Shown piece by piece: positions 27,724 to 39,568 of a stretch of DNA of 64,000 nt (the first letter of the stretch is position 1; the number at the start of each line of letters is the position of its first letter). Both the position numbers and the translations under genes were made by a program. Origin of the DNA: an uncultured Actinomycetes bacterium (GTDB lineage Bacteria > Actinomycetota > Actinomycetes > Nanopelagicales > Nanopelagicaceae). The DNA lies in assembly GCA_903895995.1 (NCBI GenBank), contig CAITVX010000018.1:1-64000 (forward strand). The letters are read 5' to 3'. Below the pieces are notes generated by a model. It was not told the DNA's origin and made no database searches. It saw nothing but the letters and a program-made list of their open reading frames with translations.

Positions 27724-29409
27724 ATGAGCAGCGATAAGAAGACTCTTAAGCCACGTTCTGCACTTGTGACTGATGGATTAGAACGCGCCCCTGCACGTGG
27801 AATGTTGCGCGCTGTTGGAATGAAAGATGAAGATTTCAAGAAGCCTCAGATCGGAATCGCATCGTCTTGGAATGAGATCACTCCATGCAACCTCTCACTT
27901 GATCGCTTAGCTAAAGCATCGCGTAAAGGTGTTATCGAAGCTGGCGGATTCCCAATGCAGTTCGGAACAATCTCCGTCTCTGATGGAATCTCCATGGGCC
28001 ACGAAGGTATGCACTTCTCACTTGTCTCACGTGAAGTCATTGCTGATTCGGTTGAGACCGTTATGCAAGCAGAGCGCCTTGATGGCATGGTCACTTTTGC
28101 AGGTTGCGATAAATCTCTTCCTGGAATGATGATGGCAGCAGCGCGTATCGATGTTGCAAGCGTCTTTGTCTACGCAGGTTCCACACTTGCAGGCCAAGTT
28201 GATGGCCGCGATGTAACAATTATTGATGCCTTTGAAGCAGTCGGTGCTTGCGCACGTGGACTTATCTCTCAAGAGAAGGTCGATGAGATCGAACGTGCAA
28301 TCTGCCCAGGTGAAGGTGCATGTGGCGGTATGTATACGGCAAACACCATGGCAGCAGTGGGCGAGGCGATTGGATTATCACTCCCAGGTTCTGCATCTCC
28401 AGCAGCGGTTGATCGCCGTCGCGATGACTACGCAGTTCAATCTGGTGCAGCCGTTGTCGAACTTATTCGCAAGGGAATTACCACACGCGACATTCTCACC
28501 AAAAAAGCCTTTGAGAATGCAATCACAGTAGTGATGGCACTTGGCGGATCCACCAATGCCGTGCTTCATATTCTTGCCATCGCTAATGAAGCAGAAGTCG
28601 AATTAAACCTTGAAGATTTCCAACGAATCAGCGAGCGCACACCACTTCTTGGCGATCTCAAGCCATTTGGTAAGTACGTCATGACTGATATCGATCGCGT
28701 CGGCGGCATCCCCGTTGTTCTACGTGCTCTACTTGATGCTGGTTTCTTGCATGGAGATGTCCTCACTGTTACTGGTAAAACTATGGCTGAGAACCTTGCA
28801 GATATCGCTCCACTTGATCCAGATGGAGATGTCTTGCACGCAATTAAGAGCCCACTCTCTGCTGGTGGAGGAATAACAATTCTTGGTGGATCACTCGCTC
28901 CTGAAGGTGCGGTGTGCAAAACTGCCGGAGTTGGTGTCAATAACTTTGAAGGACCTGCTCGCGTATTTGAACGCGAACAAGCAGCGATGGAAGCTCTTGA
29001 GAATGGAACCATCCAAGCTGGCGATGTCATTGTTATTCGTTACGAAGGCCCAAAGGGTGGACCTGGAATGCGCGAGATGTTGATGATCACTGGCGCAATC
29101 AAAGGTGCTGGACTTGGTAAATCCACATTACTTCTTACAGATGGTCGCTTCTCTGGAGGATCAACTGGTCTCTGCGTTGGTCACGTTGCACCTGAAGCTG
29201 TTGACGGTGGACCGATTGCATTTGTCGAAGATGGAGATATCGTTCGCGTAGATATTGCTGCTCGTACATTAGATCTCTTGGTCGAAGAGAGTGTGATGGC
29301 AGAACGTCGTAAGCATTTCTCACCAGTGCCTCATAAATATAAGAGGGGCGTTCTCGCCAAGTATGCGAAGGTGGTTGGCAGCGCTTCACACGGCGCTGTA
29401 ACTAGCTAA
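27724..29409 (+). CDS. ilvD: Dihydroxy-acid dehydratase
   Basis: A 561-residue Fe-S enzyme that dehydrates dihydroxy acids to the keto acids of valine and isoleucine. Cluster ligand regions are [10 protein letters not shown] and [16 protein letters not shown], and [15 protein letters not shown] is a C-terminal signature. GAAGGAG precedes the ATG. It follows gatB closely but is separated from ilvB by a 254-bp regulatory region. A 17-bp sequence spanning its last codons and stop is repeated just downstream. Confidence 0.96.
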   Translation: MSSDKKTLKPRSALVTDGLERAPARGMLRAVGMKDEDFKKPQIGIASSWNEITPCNLSLDRLAKASRKGVIEAGGFPMQFGTISVSDGISMGHEGMHFSLVSREVIADSVETVMQAERLDGMVTFAGCDKSLPGMMMAAARIDVASVFVYAGSTLAGQVDGRDVTIIDAFEAVGACARGLISQEKVDEIERAICPGEGACGGMYTANTMAAVGEAIGLSLPGSASPAAVDRRRDDYAVQSGAAVVELIRKGITTRDILTKKAFENAITVVMALGGSTNAVLHILAIANEAEVELNLEDFQRISERTPLLGDLKPFGKYVMTDIDRVGGIPVVLRALLDAGFLHGDVLTVTGKTMAENLADIAPLDPDGDVLHAIKSPLSAGGGITILGGSLAPEGAVCKTAGVGVNNFEGPARVFEREQAAMEALENGTIQAGDVIVIRYEGPKGGPGMREMLMITGAIKGAGLGKSTLLLTDGRFSGGSTGLCVGHVAPEAVDGGPIAFVEDGDIVRVDIAARTLDLLVEESVMAERRKHFSPVPHKYKRGVLAKYAKVVGSASHGAVTS

Positions 29410-29443
29410 AGCGCCACGAGTAAAAAGCGCTGTAACTAGCTAA
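29393..29443. repeat. 17-bp direct repeat at the ilvD stop codon
   Basis: GCGCTGTAACTAGCTAA occurs at 29393-29409, ending on the ilvD stop, and again at 29427-29443. The first copy can also form a small stem (GGCGCT with AGCGCC, 29392-29415). This looks like a local duplication of the gene end. Confidence 0.85.
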
Positions 29444-29493
29444 GGTGCTAGCCCTAGGGACCCTCTCGAATAATGAGATCTGCATCTCAGGGG

Positions 29494-29522
29494 TTGACTA
29501 CCCTCGATCGGTAGGCGAGAAT
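29494..29522 (+). promoter_or_regulatory. Promoter of the ilvB leader
   Basis: TTGACT (29494-29499) and GAGAAT (29517-29522) are 17 bases apart. The -10 box ends six bases before the leader-peptide ATG, so the transcript may begin on that ATG. Confidence 0.6.
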
Positions 29523-29528
29523 TAGAGC

Positions 29529-29567
29529 ATGAAGTCATCAGTGGTGATTCGAGAGCGCGCGATCTAG
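29529..29567 (+). CDS. ilvB leader peptide (attenuator), 12 residues
   Basis: The short frame reads MKSSVVIRERAI and then stops at TAG. Three of its twelve residues (Val5, Val6, Ile7), with Ile12 at the end, are products of the pathway encoded downstream. It sits between a promoter and a terminator hairpin ahead of acetolactate synthase, the layout of transcription attenuation by ribosome stalling. It has no Shine-Dalgarno site and the ATG falls at the predicted start site, so translation would be leaderless. The function is inferred. Confidence 0.6.
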   Translation: MKSSVVIRERAI

Positions 29568-29586
29568 TCTGACTAGAACGTGCGCT
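29554..29586 (+). promoter_or_regulatory. Pause-type hairpin of the ilvB attenuator
   Basis: A 15-position stem, with one mismatch and one G-U pair, surrounds a three-base loop, with CTAGT (29564-29568) against ACTAG (29572-29576) at its tip. It covers the last codons and stop of the leader peptide, where a 1:2 pause hairpin is expected. I could not assign a convincing antiterminator pairing. Confidence 0.5.
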
Positions 29587-29617
29587 ACCCCTCAGTGGAA
29601 AAACTGAGGGGTTTCTC
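29587..29617 (+). terminator. Attenuator terminator upstream of ilvB
   Basis: ACCCCTCAGT (29587-29596) pairs with ACTGAGGGGT (29603-29612) around GGAAAA and runs into TTTCTCATTT. It lies 20 bases past the leader-peptide stop and 47 before ilvB, so it acts upstream of the structural genes. Confidence 0.85.
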
Positions 29618-29663
29618 ATTTACCGACTGATTTATAGCTGGATACTCGCGAAAGGAGTTGAAC

Positions 29664-31403
29664 ATGAGTGAAGAATTTACAGGGGCACAATCCCTCGTCA
29701 AATCTTTAGAGCATGCTGGCGTTGATGTCATGTTCGGCATCCCTGGCGGTGCGATTCTTCCTGCCTACGATCCAATCTTCGATTCAAAGATTCGCCACAT
29801 ACTTGTTCGCCATGAACAAGGAGCTGGTCATGCAGCAACTGGTTATGCGCAAGCAACAGGTCGCGTCGGAGTCTGTATCGCGACATCTGGCCCTGGTGCA
29901 ACAAACCTTGTTACCCCACTCGCAGATGCCCAGATGGACTCAGTCCCTATCGTTGCAATTACTGGCCAAGTTGCATCCGCTGCGATCGGAACAGATGCAT
30001 TCCAAGAGGCAGATATCCGTGGAATCACAATGCCGGTGACAAAGCACAACTTCCTTGTTACTGATGCTAAAGATATCGCTCGTGCAATCGCTGAGGCATT
30101 TCATATCGCAGAGACTGGCCGCCCTGGCGCAGTTCTCGTTGACATCGCAAAAGATGCGTTGCAGAACAAATCTACATTTGATTATCCATCGAATATCAAA
30201 CTAGCTGGCTATAACCCAGTTCTGAATCCAACTGCTCAGGCACTGCGTGATGCAGCTGTACTCATCACTGAATCTTCCTCACCAGTTCTCTATGTTGGCG
30301 GCGGAGTTATTAAGTCCAACTCGTATAAAGAGCTCATGGAACTTGCCGAACTTACTGGCGCTCCTGTTGTTACGACTTTGATGGCACTTGGTTCATTCCC
30401 AGATAGCCACCCACAACATCTTGGTATGCCTGGAATGCACGGAACTGTTGCTGCAGTAACTGCGCTCCAGAAGGCTGACTTACTTATCACCCTTGGTGCA
30501 CGTTTCGATGACCGCGTAACTGGAAAGCTCTCAACATTCGCACCGAATGCAAAGATCATTCACGCTGATATTGACCCTGCTGAAATTGGTAAGAACCGTA
30601 GCGTTGACGTTGCGCTCCTTGGCGATCTCAAGAACAGCATGAAGGGTCTTATCCCTGAGCTGAAGGCTGCTTACAAGAAGACTAAGCCTGATCTCACAGG
30701 CTGGTGGAAGACCGTCAACCAGTGGCGTGCTCAATATCCGCTCGGTTTCGATGAACCAACTGATGGTTCACTCTCACCTCAATATGTGATTCAACGCCTT
30801 GGACAGATCGCTGGCCCTGATGCAATCTATGTTGCAGGTGTTGGTCAACATCAGATGTGGGCATCACAATTTGTTAACTATGAGAAGCCACGTACATGGC
30901 TGAACTCAGGTGGTTTAGGAACAATGGGTTACGCAGTTCCTGCCGCAATGGGAGCAAAGGTTGGCGCTCCAGATAAGGTCGTTTGGGCGATCGATGGTGA
31001 TGGTTGCTTCCAGATGACAAACCAAGAGCTCGTTACATGTGCGCTGAACAATATTCCTATCAAGGTTGCGATCATTAATAATGAATCACTCGGAATGGTT
31101 CGCCAATGGCAGACCCTTTTCTACAACGAGCGCTATTCAAATACTGAACTTCATTCAAAGCGTATTCCTGACTTCGCGAAGCTTGGCGAGGCTATGGGTT
31201 GCGTTGGACTTCGCGCTGAGCGCAAAGAAGATGTTGATCGCGTTATCAATGAAGCGATGGCAATCAATGATCGTCCGGTCGTTGTTGATTTCTCAGTGCA
31301 CCGTGATGCGATGGTATGGCCAATGGTCGCTGCTGGTGCATCGAATGATCTCATCACCGTCGCGCACTCGATGGCGCCTGTCTGGGATTCACAGGAGCTC
31401 TAA
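29664..31403 (+). CDS. ilvB: Acetolactate synthase large subunit
   Basis: A 579-residue ThDP enzyme for the first common step of valine, leucine and isoleucine synthesis. [12 protein letters not shown] and the catalytic-Glu segment [15 protein letters not shown] are N-terminal; the ThDP/Mg motif runs from [12 protein letters not shown] to NN. I prefer the ATG at 29664, seven bases after AAAGGAG; a TTG at 29658 overlaps that ribosome site. It is preceded by an attenuator and coupled to ilvN (TAATG). Confidence 0.96.
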   Translation: MSEEFTGAQSLVKSLEHAGVDVMFGIPGGAILPAYDPIFDSKIRHILVRHEQGAGHAATGYAQATGRVGVCIATSGPGATNLVTPLADAQMDSVPIVAITGQVASAAIGTDAFQEADIRGITMPVTKHNFLVTDAKDIARAIAEAFHIAETGRPGAVLVDIAKDALQNKSTFDYPSNIKLAGYNPVLNPTAQALRDAAVLITESSSPVLYVGGGVIKSNSYKELMELAELTGAPVVTTLMALGSFPDSHPQHLGMPGMHGTVAAVTALQKADLLITLGARFDDRVTGKLSTFAPNAKIIHADIDPAEIGKNRSVDVALLGDLKNSMKGLIPELKAAYKKTKPDLTGWWKTVNQWRAQYPLGFDEPTDGSLSPQYVIQRLGQIAGPDAIYVAGVGQHQMWASQFVNYEKPRTWLNSGGLGTMGYAVPAAMGAKVGAPDKVVWAIDGDGCFQMTNQELVTCALNNIPIKVAIINNESLGMVRQWQTLFYNERYSNTELHSKRIPDFAKLGEAMGCVGLRAERKEDVDRVINEAMAINDRPVVVDFSVHRDAMVWPMVAAGASNDLITVAHSMAPVWDSQEL

Positions 31404-31906
31404 TGTCACAGAACCATACGCTCTCAGTCCTCGTTGAAAATAGCCCCGGAGTTCTTGCGCGCATTGCCTCACTCTTCTCACGTCGCGGCTACAACATCGA
31501 TTCACTCGCTGTTGGACCAACCGAGAACCCTGATATCTCGCGCATGACAATCGTCATCGATGTAGAGGGCCATGCCCTCGAACAAGTGATTGCTCAACTT
31601 GATAAGTTGATCAATGTCATCTCGATTACCGAGCTAGATCCTGTGACTTCTGTTCAACGCGAACTCTTGCTCGTCAAGGTGGCAACGACTGCAGAGAATC
31701 GCTCTCAGGTCCTTGAAACCGTTCAATTATTCCGTGCCAAGGTTGTCGACGTCGCACAAGATGCCGTAACAATTGAAGCAACCGGAAATGCCGAGAAGAT
31801 TCAGGCGCTCCTACGAGTACTTGAGCCTTATGGCATTAAGGAATTAGTCCAATCTGGTCTCGTCGCAATGGAGCGCGGACTACGACTGACTCAGAAGTTC
31901 AATTAA
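31403..31906 (+). CDS. ilvN: Acetolactate synthase small (regulatory) subunit
   Basis: A 167-residue regulatory partner of IlvB. The N-terminal ACT domain (LSVLVENSPGVLARIASLFS, about 5-80) senses branched-chain amino acids, typically valine; the C-terminal half (about 85-165) is the ALS_ss_C domain. Its start overlaps the ilvB stop by one base. Confidence 0.96.
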   Translation: MSQNHTLSVLVENSPGVLARIASLFSRRGYNIDSLAVGPTENPDISRMTIVIDVEGHALEQVIAQLDKLINVISITELDPVTSVQRELLLVKVATTAENRSQVLETVQLFRAKVVDVAQDAVTIEATGNAEKIQALLRVLEPYGIKELVQSGLVAMERGLRLTQKFN

Positions 31907-34564
<2,658 letters not shown>

Positions 34565-34565
<1 letters not shown>

Positions 34566-35605
34566 TGAGTAGATACAAACTTGCAGTCATACCTGGTGAT
34601 GGAATCGGTCCCGAGGTAGTTGCTGAAGGACTCAAAGTTCTCGATGTCATTGCCGCAAAGCATGGACTCACTTTCGAAAAGAGTGAATATGAACTCGGCG
34701 CAAAGTATTGGCACAAGACGGGGGAGACTCTCCCTGAATCAGTCATGGCAGACCTTGCTAAGGCAGATGTTATTTTGCTGGGTGCGGTGGGAGATCCAAC
34801 TGTTCCAAGTGGAGTTCTCGAGCGTGGACTTCTCTTAAAGCTGCGCTTCGCCTTCGATCACTACATTAATTTGCGCCCAACAAAGCTCTATCCAGGAATT
34901 GCATCACCACTTCGCGATCCAGGTGAGGTTGATTTCCTTGTAGTTCGCGAAGGTACCGAAGGTCCTTATATCGGTGCAGGTGGTGTTATCGGTCTTGGTA
35001 CTGCGCATGAGATCGCAACCGAGGAGAGCATTAATACTCGCCGCGGAGCAGAGCGGACTATCCGCTATGCCTTTGAGCGCGCCATGGAACGTCCCCGCAA
35101 AAAAGTCACCCTCGTTCACAAAAATAATGTTCTTACTCGCGCTGGTGGCATGTGGACTCGTGCATTCAACGAGGTTGCACAAGAGTATCCATCCATCACA
35201 ACCGATTACATCCACGTAGATGCGGCTGCAATGTTCTTCGTTACACAGCCTCACCGTTTCGATGTAGTTGTTACAGATAACCTCTTTGGTGACATCATTA
35301 CCGATATCGCTGCTGCAATCAGCGGTGGAATCGGACTTGCTGCATCAGGAAATATCAATCCAACTCGTGCATTTCCCTCAATGTTTGAACCTATCCACGG
35401 TTCAGCGCCTGATATTGCAGGTAAGCAATTAGCAGATCCAACAGCAACTATCTCGTGTGTTGCCATGATGTTGACCCATCTTGGCCATGACGCTGCTGCG
35501 GCAGATATTGCAGCTGCGGTAACGCGCGATCTAGAAACTCGTGGCACTACAAAGCGCACCACTGCCGAAGTTGGAACAGCCATCGCAGAATCTCTTAGAG
35601 GTTAA
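34565..35605 (+). CDS. leuB: 3-isopropylmalate dehydrogenase
   Basis: A 346-residue NAD-dependent decarboxylating dehydrogenase of leucine synthesis. [12 protein letters not shown] is the N-terminal signature, and [13 protein letters not shown] supplies metal-binding Asp residues. In organisms using citramalate synthase it can also act on methylmalate for isoleucine, so the nearby cimA fits. The TAATG with serA couples translation. Confidence 0.95.
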
Positions 35606-35616
35606 TCGAGGAATCT

Positions 35617-36702
35617 ATGAAGACCATACTCACTCCAAATCAGAACCCTGTTAGCGAAGCAGATCGCACGGCAAAGATCGCTGCAGGCGGCTTCGGAAAG
35701 TACTACACCGACAATATGGTGATTGCTAACTGGAGCGAGGCTGATGGATGGAGTGATGCAGTTCTACAACCTTATGGACCACTCACACTAGATCCTGCAA
35801 CTGCAGTTTTCCATTACGGACAAGAGATCTTTGAAGGCATGAAGGCCTATATGCAACCTGATGGTGGAATCAGCCTCTTCCGTCCAACTGCTAATGCAGA
35901 GCGCTTTGCTCGCAGCGCAGCACGCCTTGCATTGCCAGAGATGCCCATTAATTTCTTTGTAAATACCGTAGAAGAGCTTGTTAAGCAGGACCGTAAGTGG
36001 GTTCCTACAAATGTTGGTGAATCTCTTTATATTCGCCCTTTTATGATCGCAACTGAGGTTGGACTTGGAGTTCGTCCTACCAACCAAGCGATGTATCTAT
36101 TGATTGCTACACCTGCATCTGCATATTTCAATCCATCGAAGGCAGTAACCGTCTGGATTAGCACCGAATATGTTCGTGCTGCACCTGGTGGAACTGGCGA
36201 AGCTAAATGCGGTGGAAACTACGCAGCATCACTCGTAGCCCAGAAGCAAGCTGCCGCACAAGGATGTGATCAAGTCGTATGGCTTGATGCAACCGAACGT
36301 CGCTGGGTCGAAGAGATGGGTGGCATGAACCTTTACTTCGTTAAAGGAAGTGGTGCATCCGCAACTATCGTGACTCCAAAACTCACCGGCACATTACTTC
36401 CTGGTATTACTCGTGATTCAATTTTAAGTGTTGCTGCTGATCTTGGTTACAAGGTTGAAGAAGTAATGCTCTCTATCGATGATTGGCGCGATGGAGTTGC
36501 TAGTGGTGAAATCACCGAGATCTTTGCATGCGGAACAGCAGCTGTCGTCTCACCAATCGGTTCAGCTAAGAGCACTCATGGCACATGGACAACAGGTGAT
36601 GGCAACCCTGGTCCTATCACTGCCCAGATCCGCGAAACTCTCCTTGGAATTCAGCATGGAACTATCGAGGATAAGCACGGCTGGAATGTGCGAGTCTGCT
36701 GA
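35617..36702 (+). CDS. ilvE: Branched-chain amino acid aminotransferase
   Basis: A 361-residue fold-type IV PLP enzyme for the last step of valine, leucine and isoleucine synthesis. HYGQEIFEGMKAY and the PLP-Lys region EAKCGGNYAASL are present, and TEIFACGTAAVVSPI follows near the C-terminus. The ATG at 35617 follows GAGGAA. Its TGA overlaps the cimA ATG by one base. Confidence 0.95.
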   Translation: MKTILTPNQNPVSEADRTAKIAAGGFGKYYTDNMVIANWSEADGWSDAVLQPYGPLTLDPATAVFHYGQEIFEGMKAYMQPDGGISLFRPTANAERFARSAARLALPEMPINFFVNTVEELVKQDRKWVPTNVGESLYIRPFMIATEVGLGVRPTNQAMYLLIATPASAYFNPSKAVTVWISTEYVRAAPGGTGEAKCGGNYAASLVAQKQAAAQGCDQVVWLDATERRWVEEMGGMNLYFVKGSGASATIVTPKLTGTLLPGITRDSILSVAADLGYKVEEVMLSIDDWRDGVASGEITEIFACGTAAVVSPIGSAKSTHGTWTTGDGNPGPITAQIRETLLGIQHGTIEDKHGWNVRVC

Positions 36703-38291
36703 TGCCAGTATCCGATAACTTTCATATCTACGACACCACACTTCGTGATGGCGCACAGCAAGAAGGTCTCAATCTTTCGGTCCACGACAAGATTGCCATT
36801 GCTCGTCACTTAGATGATCTGGGTGTCGGATTTATCGAAGGTGGATGGCCCGGAGCTAATCCAAAAGATACCGAGTTCTTTGCTCAAGTTGCGAAGGAAG
36901 TGAAGTTTAAGAACTCAACTTTCGTTGCTTTTGGTGCCACTCGTCGCCCAGGCGTTAAAGCAGCAGATGATGTACTTCTGCGCGCACTCCAAGATTCACA
37001 AGCTCCAGCAGTCACCCTCGTGGCGAAGAGCCACGATCGCCATGTAGATCTCGCACTGAAGACAAACCTGGATGAGAACCTTGCGATGATCAAGGATTCG
37101 ATTGAGTTCCTTCGTGCCGGAGGACAACGTGTATTCCTCGATGCAGAGCACTTCTTTGATGGCTATAAATCCAATAAGGCATACGCGCTCGAAGTAGTTC
37201 GAACCGCTATGACTGCAGGAGCCGATGTTGTTGCACTCTGCGATACCAACGGTGGAATGCTTCCAGATGAGCTCTCACAAGTAGTCCATGACGTTCTCGG
37301 TGCATCATCTGCACGCCTTGGTATTCATTGCCACAATGACACAGGTTGTGCCGTTGCAAACTCTCTCGCTGCCATCAACGCGGGTGTGACTCACGTGCAG
37401 GGAACCTTAAATGGTTATGGTGAGCGAACTGGAAATGCTGATCTCGTCGCAATTATCGCAAACCTTGAATTGAAGAAGAATCAGAAGGTACTTCCTGAAG
37501 GTTCACTTCGTGAAGCATTCCGTATCTCACATGCAGTCGCAGAGGTTACAAATGTTGCACCATCACCTCGCCAACCATATGTAGGCGTATCTGCATTCGC
37601 ACATAAAGCAGGCTTGCATGCATCTGCGATCAAGGTTGACCCAATGCTGTATCAGCACGAAAACCCAGAATCTGTCGGAAACGACATGCGCATGCTCGTA
37701 TCTGAGATGGCTGGCCGTGCATCGATTGAATTGAAGTCACGTGAACTCGGCATCGATCTCTCTGAGAATAAAGAAGTTGTCACTCGCGTTGTAGAGCGTG
37801 TTAAAGAGATGGAATCTCGAGGATTCACCTTTGAAGCAGCAGATGCATCCTTTGAACTCTTGCTCCGCGAAGAGCTCGATGGCAAGCGCCCTCACTTCTT
37901 TACGATCGATGATTGGGCTACGACCGTTAATCGCAATGATTCTGATGAAGTCTCATCTCAAGCTACTGTCACGATCACAGCTCGCGGAGAACGTATTGTC
38001 ACAACCGGCACTGGAAATGGTCCTGTTAATGCGATCGATAATGCTCTCCGTTCTGGACTTGAGAAGTTCTATCCAGAGCTGGCAAAGCTTGAGCTCACTG
38101 ATTACAAGGTACGTATCCTTGAAGGCCGCCTTGGAACTGGCGCTGTAACTCGCGTCCTTGTTGAGACAAGTGATGGCAATGGGGAGTGGAGCACAATCGG
38201 AGTCCACGAGAATGTGATTGCCGCATCGGCGATGGCTCTTGAAGATGCAGTGACCTTTGGACTACTGCGTCAGGGACGTTTGCCAGAGTAG
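36702..38291 (+). CDS. cimA: (R)-citramalate synthase
   Basis: A 529-residue member of the isopropylmalate/citramalate/homocitrate synthase family. The TIM barrel begins YDTTLRDGAQQEG and carries the metal-binding HCHND, and a C-terminal LeuA-type regulatory domain (about 390-525) follows. The GAQQEG start and length match the CimA group, which makes citramalate from pyruvate and acetyl-CoA for isoleucine without threonine deaminase. A homocitrate or second isopropylmalate synthase role is less likely. It ends the ilvB-to-cimA run. Confidence 0.88.
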   Translation: MPVSDNFHIYDTTLRDGAQQEGLNLSVHDKIAIARHLDDLGVGFIEGGWPGANPKDTEFFAQVAKEVKFKNSTFVAFGATRRPGVKAADDVLLRALQDSQAPAVTLVAKSHDRHVDLALKTNLDENLAMIKDSIEFLRAGGQRVFLDAEHFFDGYKSNKAYALEVVRTAMTAGADVVALCDTNGGMLPDELSQVVHDVLGASSARLGIHCHNDTGCAVANSLAAINAGVTHVQGTLNGYGERTGNADLVAIIANLELKKNQKVLPEGSLREAFRISHAVAEVTNVAPSPRQPYVGVSAFAHKAGLHASAIKVDPMLYQHENPESVGNDMRMLVSEMAGRASIELKSRELGIDLSENKEVVTRVVERVKEMESRGFTFEAADASFELLLREELDGKRPHFFTIDDWATTVNRNDSDEVSSQATVTITARGERIVTTGTGNGPVNAIDNALRSGLEKFYPELAKLELTDYKVRILEGRLGTGAVTRVLVETSDGNGEWSTIGVHENVIAASAMALEDAVTFGLLRQGRLPE

Positions 38292-38294
38292 TCT
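38289..38294 (+). promoter_or_regulatory. Candidate leaderless -10 box for xerC
   Basis: TAGTCT overlaps the cimA stop codon and ends seven bases before the xerC ATG at 38302. No Shine-Dalgarno site is visible. Confidence 0.45.
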
Positions 38295-38301
38295 GACTCT
38301 T

Positions 38302-39201
38302 ATGTCAGCAGAGTTGATCGCCCCCTATGAAGAGCATCTTGCTCTGGTGCGAAATCTTGCCGATAACTCTATCAAGGGTTATGTCAGCGATCTCGAGTCA
38401 TTCCTAAAACATATTGAGACTCTCGGTATCGGTGAATTTAAAGATCTGACAATTACTCATATCCGATCATGGTTAGCCGATCTCACCGATAAGGGCGCCG
38501 TTCGTTCAACAATCGCTCGTCGTATCGTCTCAATTCGTGCCTTTACTTATTGGGCTGCGAGCCAAGGGTGGATCACCGAAGATATTGGTCAATCACTTGC
38601 AATCCCGAAGGCGCATCGAACTCTTCCTGATGTTTTAGATCTTGCTGATACCCAGATTGTTCTTGATTCGATGGCGCAGCGGGCAGGGGAAGAGCCCACT
38701 CCGATTAATCTTCGAGATCTCGCAATGATCGAAGTTCTCTATGCATCAGGTATTCGTGTCTCTGAACTCTGTGGATTGAACTCTTCAAGTATCGATCCCG
38801 CTCGAAATACTCTCCAAGTAATTGGTAAAGGCGATAAGGAGCGAGTAGTTCCACTCGGAATTCCAGCGATGCGTGCACTTCAGAATTACATCGCGCAGGG
38901 ACGCCCATTGCTGATGAATGAAAAGTCAGAGAGCGCAATATTTCTTGGTTCACGGGGTAAGCGGATAGATCAGCGCAGCGTTCGTGAGGTGGTCTATGGC
39001 GCGATGGCTGCAGTTGGATCAACGATGGGCCCACACGGATTACGTCACACCGCTGCTACCCATCTACTTGAAGGCGGCGCGGATTTGCGCACCGTTCAGG
39101 AGATCTTGGGACACTCCTCCCTAGCCACGACCCAGATTTACACACACGTTTCGCCGCAGCGGTTGCAGACGGCTTACCAGCAGGCCCACCCGCGCGCTTA
39201 A
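38302..39201 (+). CDS. xerC: Tyrosine recombinase XerC-like
   Basis: A 299-residue site-specific recombinase, probably resolving chromosome dimers at dif near the terminus. The N-terminal SAM-like core-binding domain (about 5-90) is followed by the catalytic domain with Arg in ASGIRVSEL, HGLRHTAATHLL, LGHSSLATTQIYTH and the nucleophile Tyr in YTHV. I start it at the ATG at 38302 after a TAGTCT box. Its place just upstream of rpsB, as in other Actinobacteria, marks it as the chromosomal XerC rather than a phage integrase. Confidence 0.92.
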   Translation: MSAELIAPYEEHLALVRNLADNSIKGYVSDLESFLKHIETLGIGEFKDLTITHIRSWLADLTDKGAVRSTIARRIVSIRAFTYWAASQGWITEDIGQSLAIPKAHRTLPDVLDLADTQIVLDSMAQRAGEEPTPINLRDLAMIEVLYASGIRVSELCGLNSSSIDPARNTLQVIGKGDKERVVPLGIPAMRALQNYIAQGRPLLMNEKSESAIFLGSRGKRIDQRSVREVVYGAMAAVGSTMGPHGLRHTAATHLLEGGADLRTVQEILGHSSLATTQIYTHVSPQRLQTAYQQAHPRA

Positions 39202-39392
39202 GAGAAGAAGTACCTGGATGAACTGGCAGAGCTAGGGCGAATATCAATAAGAGTCCGATTCCTGCGCTCGCTATCTCGATTCGATGAATCTCGTTTTTCA
39301 TCTCCGCACCTTCCCTGATTCGCCCCTTCTGCGCGTGGATCATGGGGGCAGGTGTGGAAAATCCAGCCCTGTGGGTCAGTTAGACTTCAACC
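39202..39392 (+). promoter_or_regulatory. xerC-rpsB gap with TAGACT box
   Basis: I see no supported gene in 39202-39380. TAGACT at 39381-39386 is a plausible -10 for rpsB, giving a start near 39393. The -35 region is poor. A minus-strand frame (39056-39301) crosses this stretch and the end of xerC but is not convincing. Confidence 0.4.
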
Positions 39393-39568
39393 AGCAGATA
39401 GCCCAGCAATGGGGGATCTGACTTCACGCATCTGACTCATGCAAATGAGTAACCATTTCGGTCGTAGCGGAAACGCTTCGTCGGTGTTCGGATGCTAGGG
39501 AACTAGCAAATTGTTAGTTCGACAACCGAGTGCATGCGCTACTGCATGCAATAAAGGAGTATGCCGTC
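39393..39568 (+). ncRNA. Hairpin-rich 5' leader of rpsB
   Basis: About 175 bases precede the rpsB start and hold a series of short hairpins. They are ACTCAT/ATGAGT with a GCAA loop (39435-39450), AGCG/CGCT with GAAA (39466-39477), GCTAG/CTAGC with GGAA (39494-39507), TTGT/ACAA (39511-39525), and TGCATGC/GCATGCA (39531-39550) ending three bases before the AAAGGAG ribosome site. Three of the loops fit GNRA. S2 is autoregulated through its leader in some bacteria; here a cis-regulatory role is inferred. Confidence 0.45.

Noticed and set aside
29494-29663. T-box riboswitch upstream of ilvB
   Set aside because: I see no specifier loop or conserved T-box sequence. A Val/Val/Ile leader peptide with a terminator explains the region better.
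38302-39201. Phage or integron integrase
   Set aside because: The recombinase lies in conserved chromosomal order before rpsB, with no att-like repeats or phage genes around it, so chromosomal XerC is the better reading.
39056-39301. Minus-strand 81-codon frame with one hydrophobic segment (begins MKNEIHRIEIASAGIG)
   Set aside because: It has a possible GGAAGG site and a membrane-like segment, but it overlaps the last 146 bases of xerC and its second half looks like an xerC shadow. Conservation in relatives would be needed to revive it.
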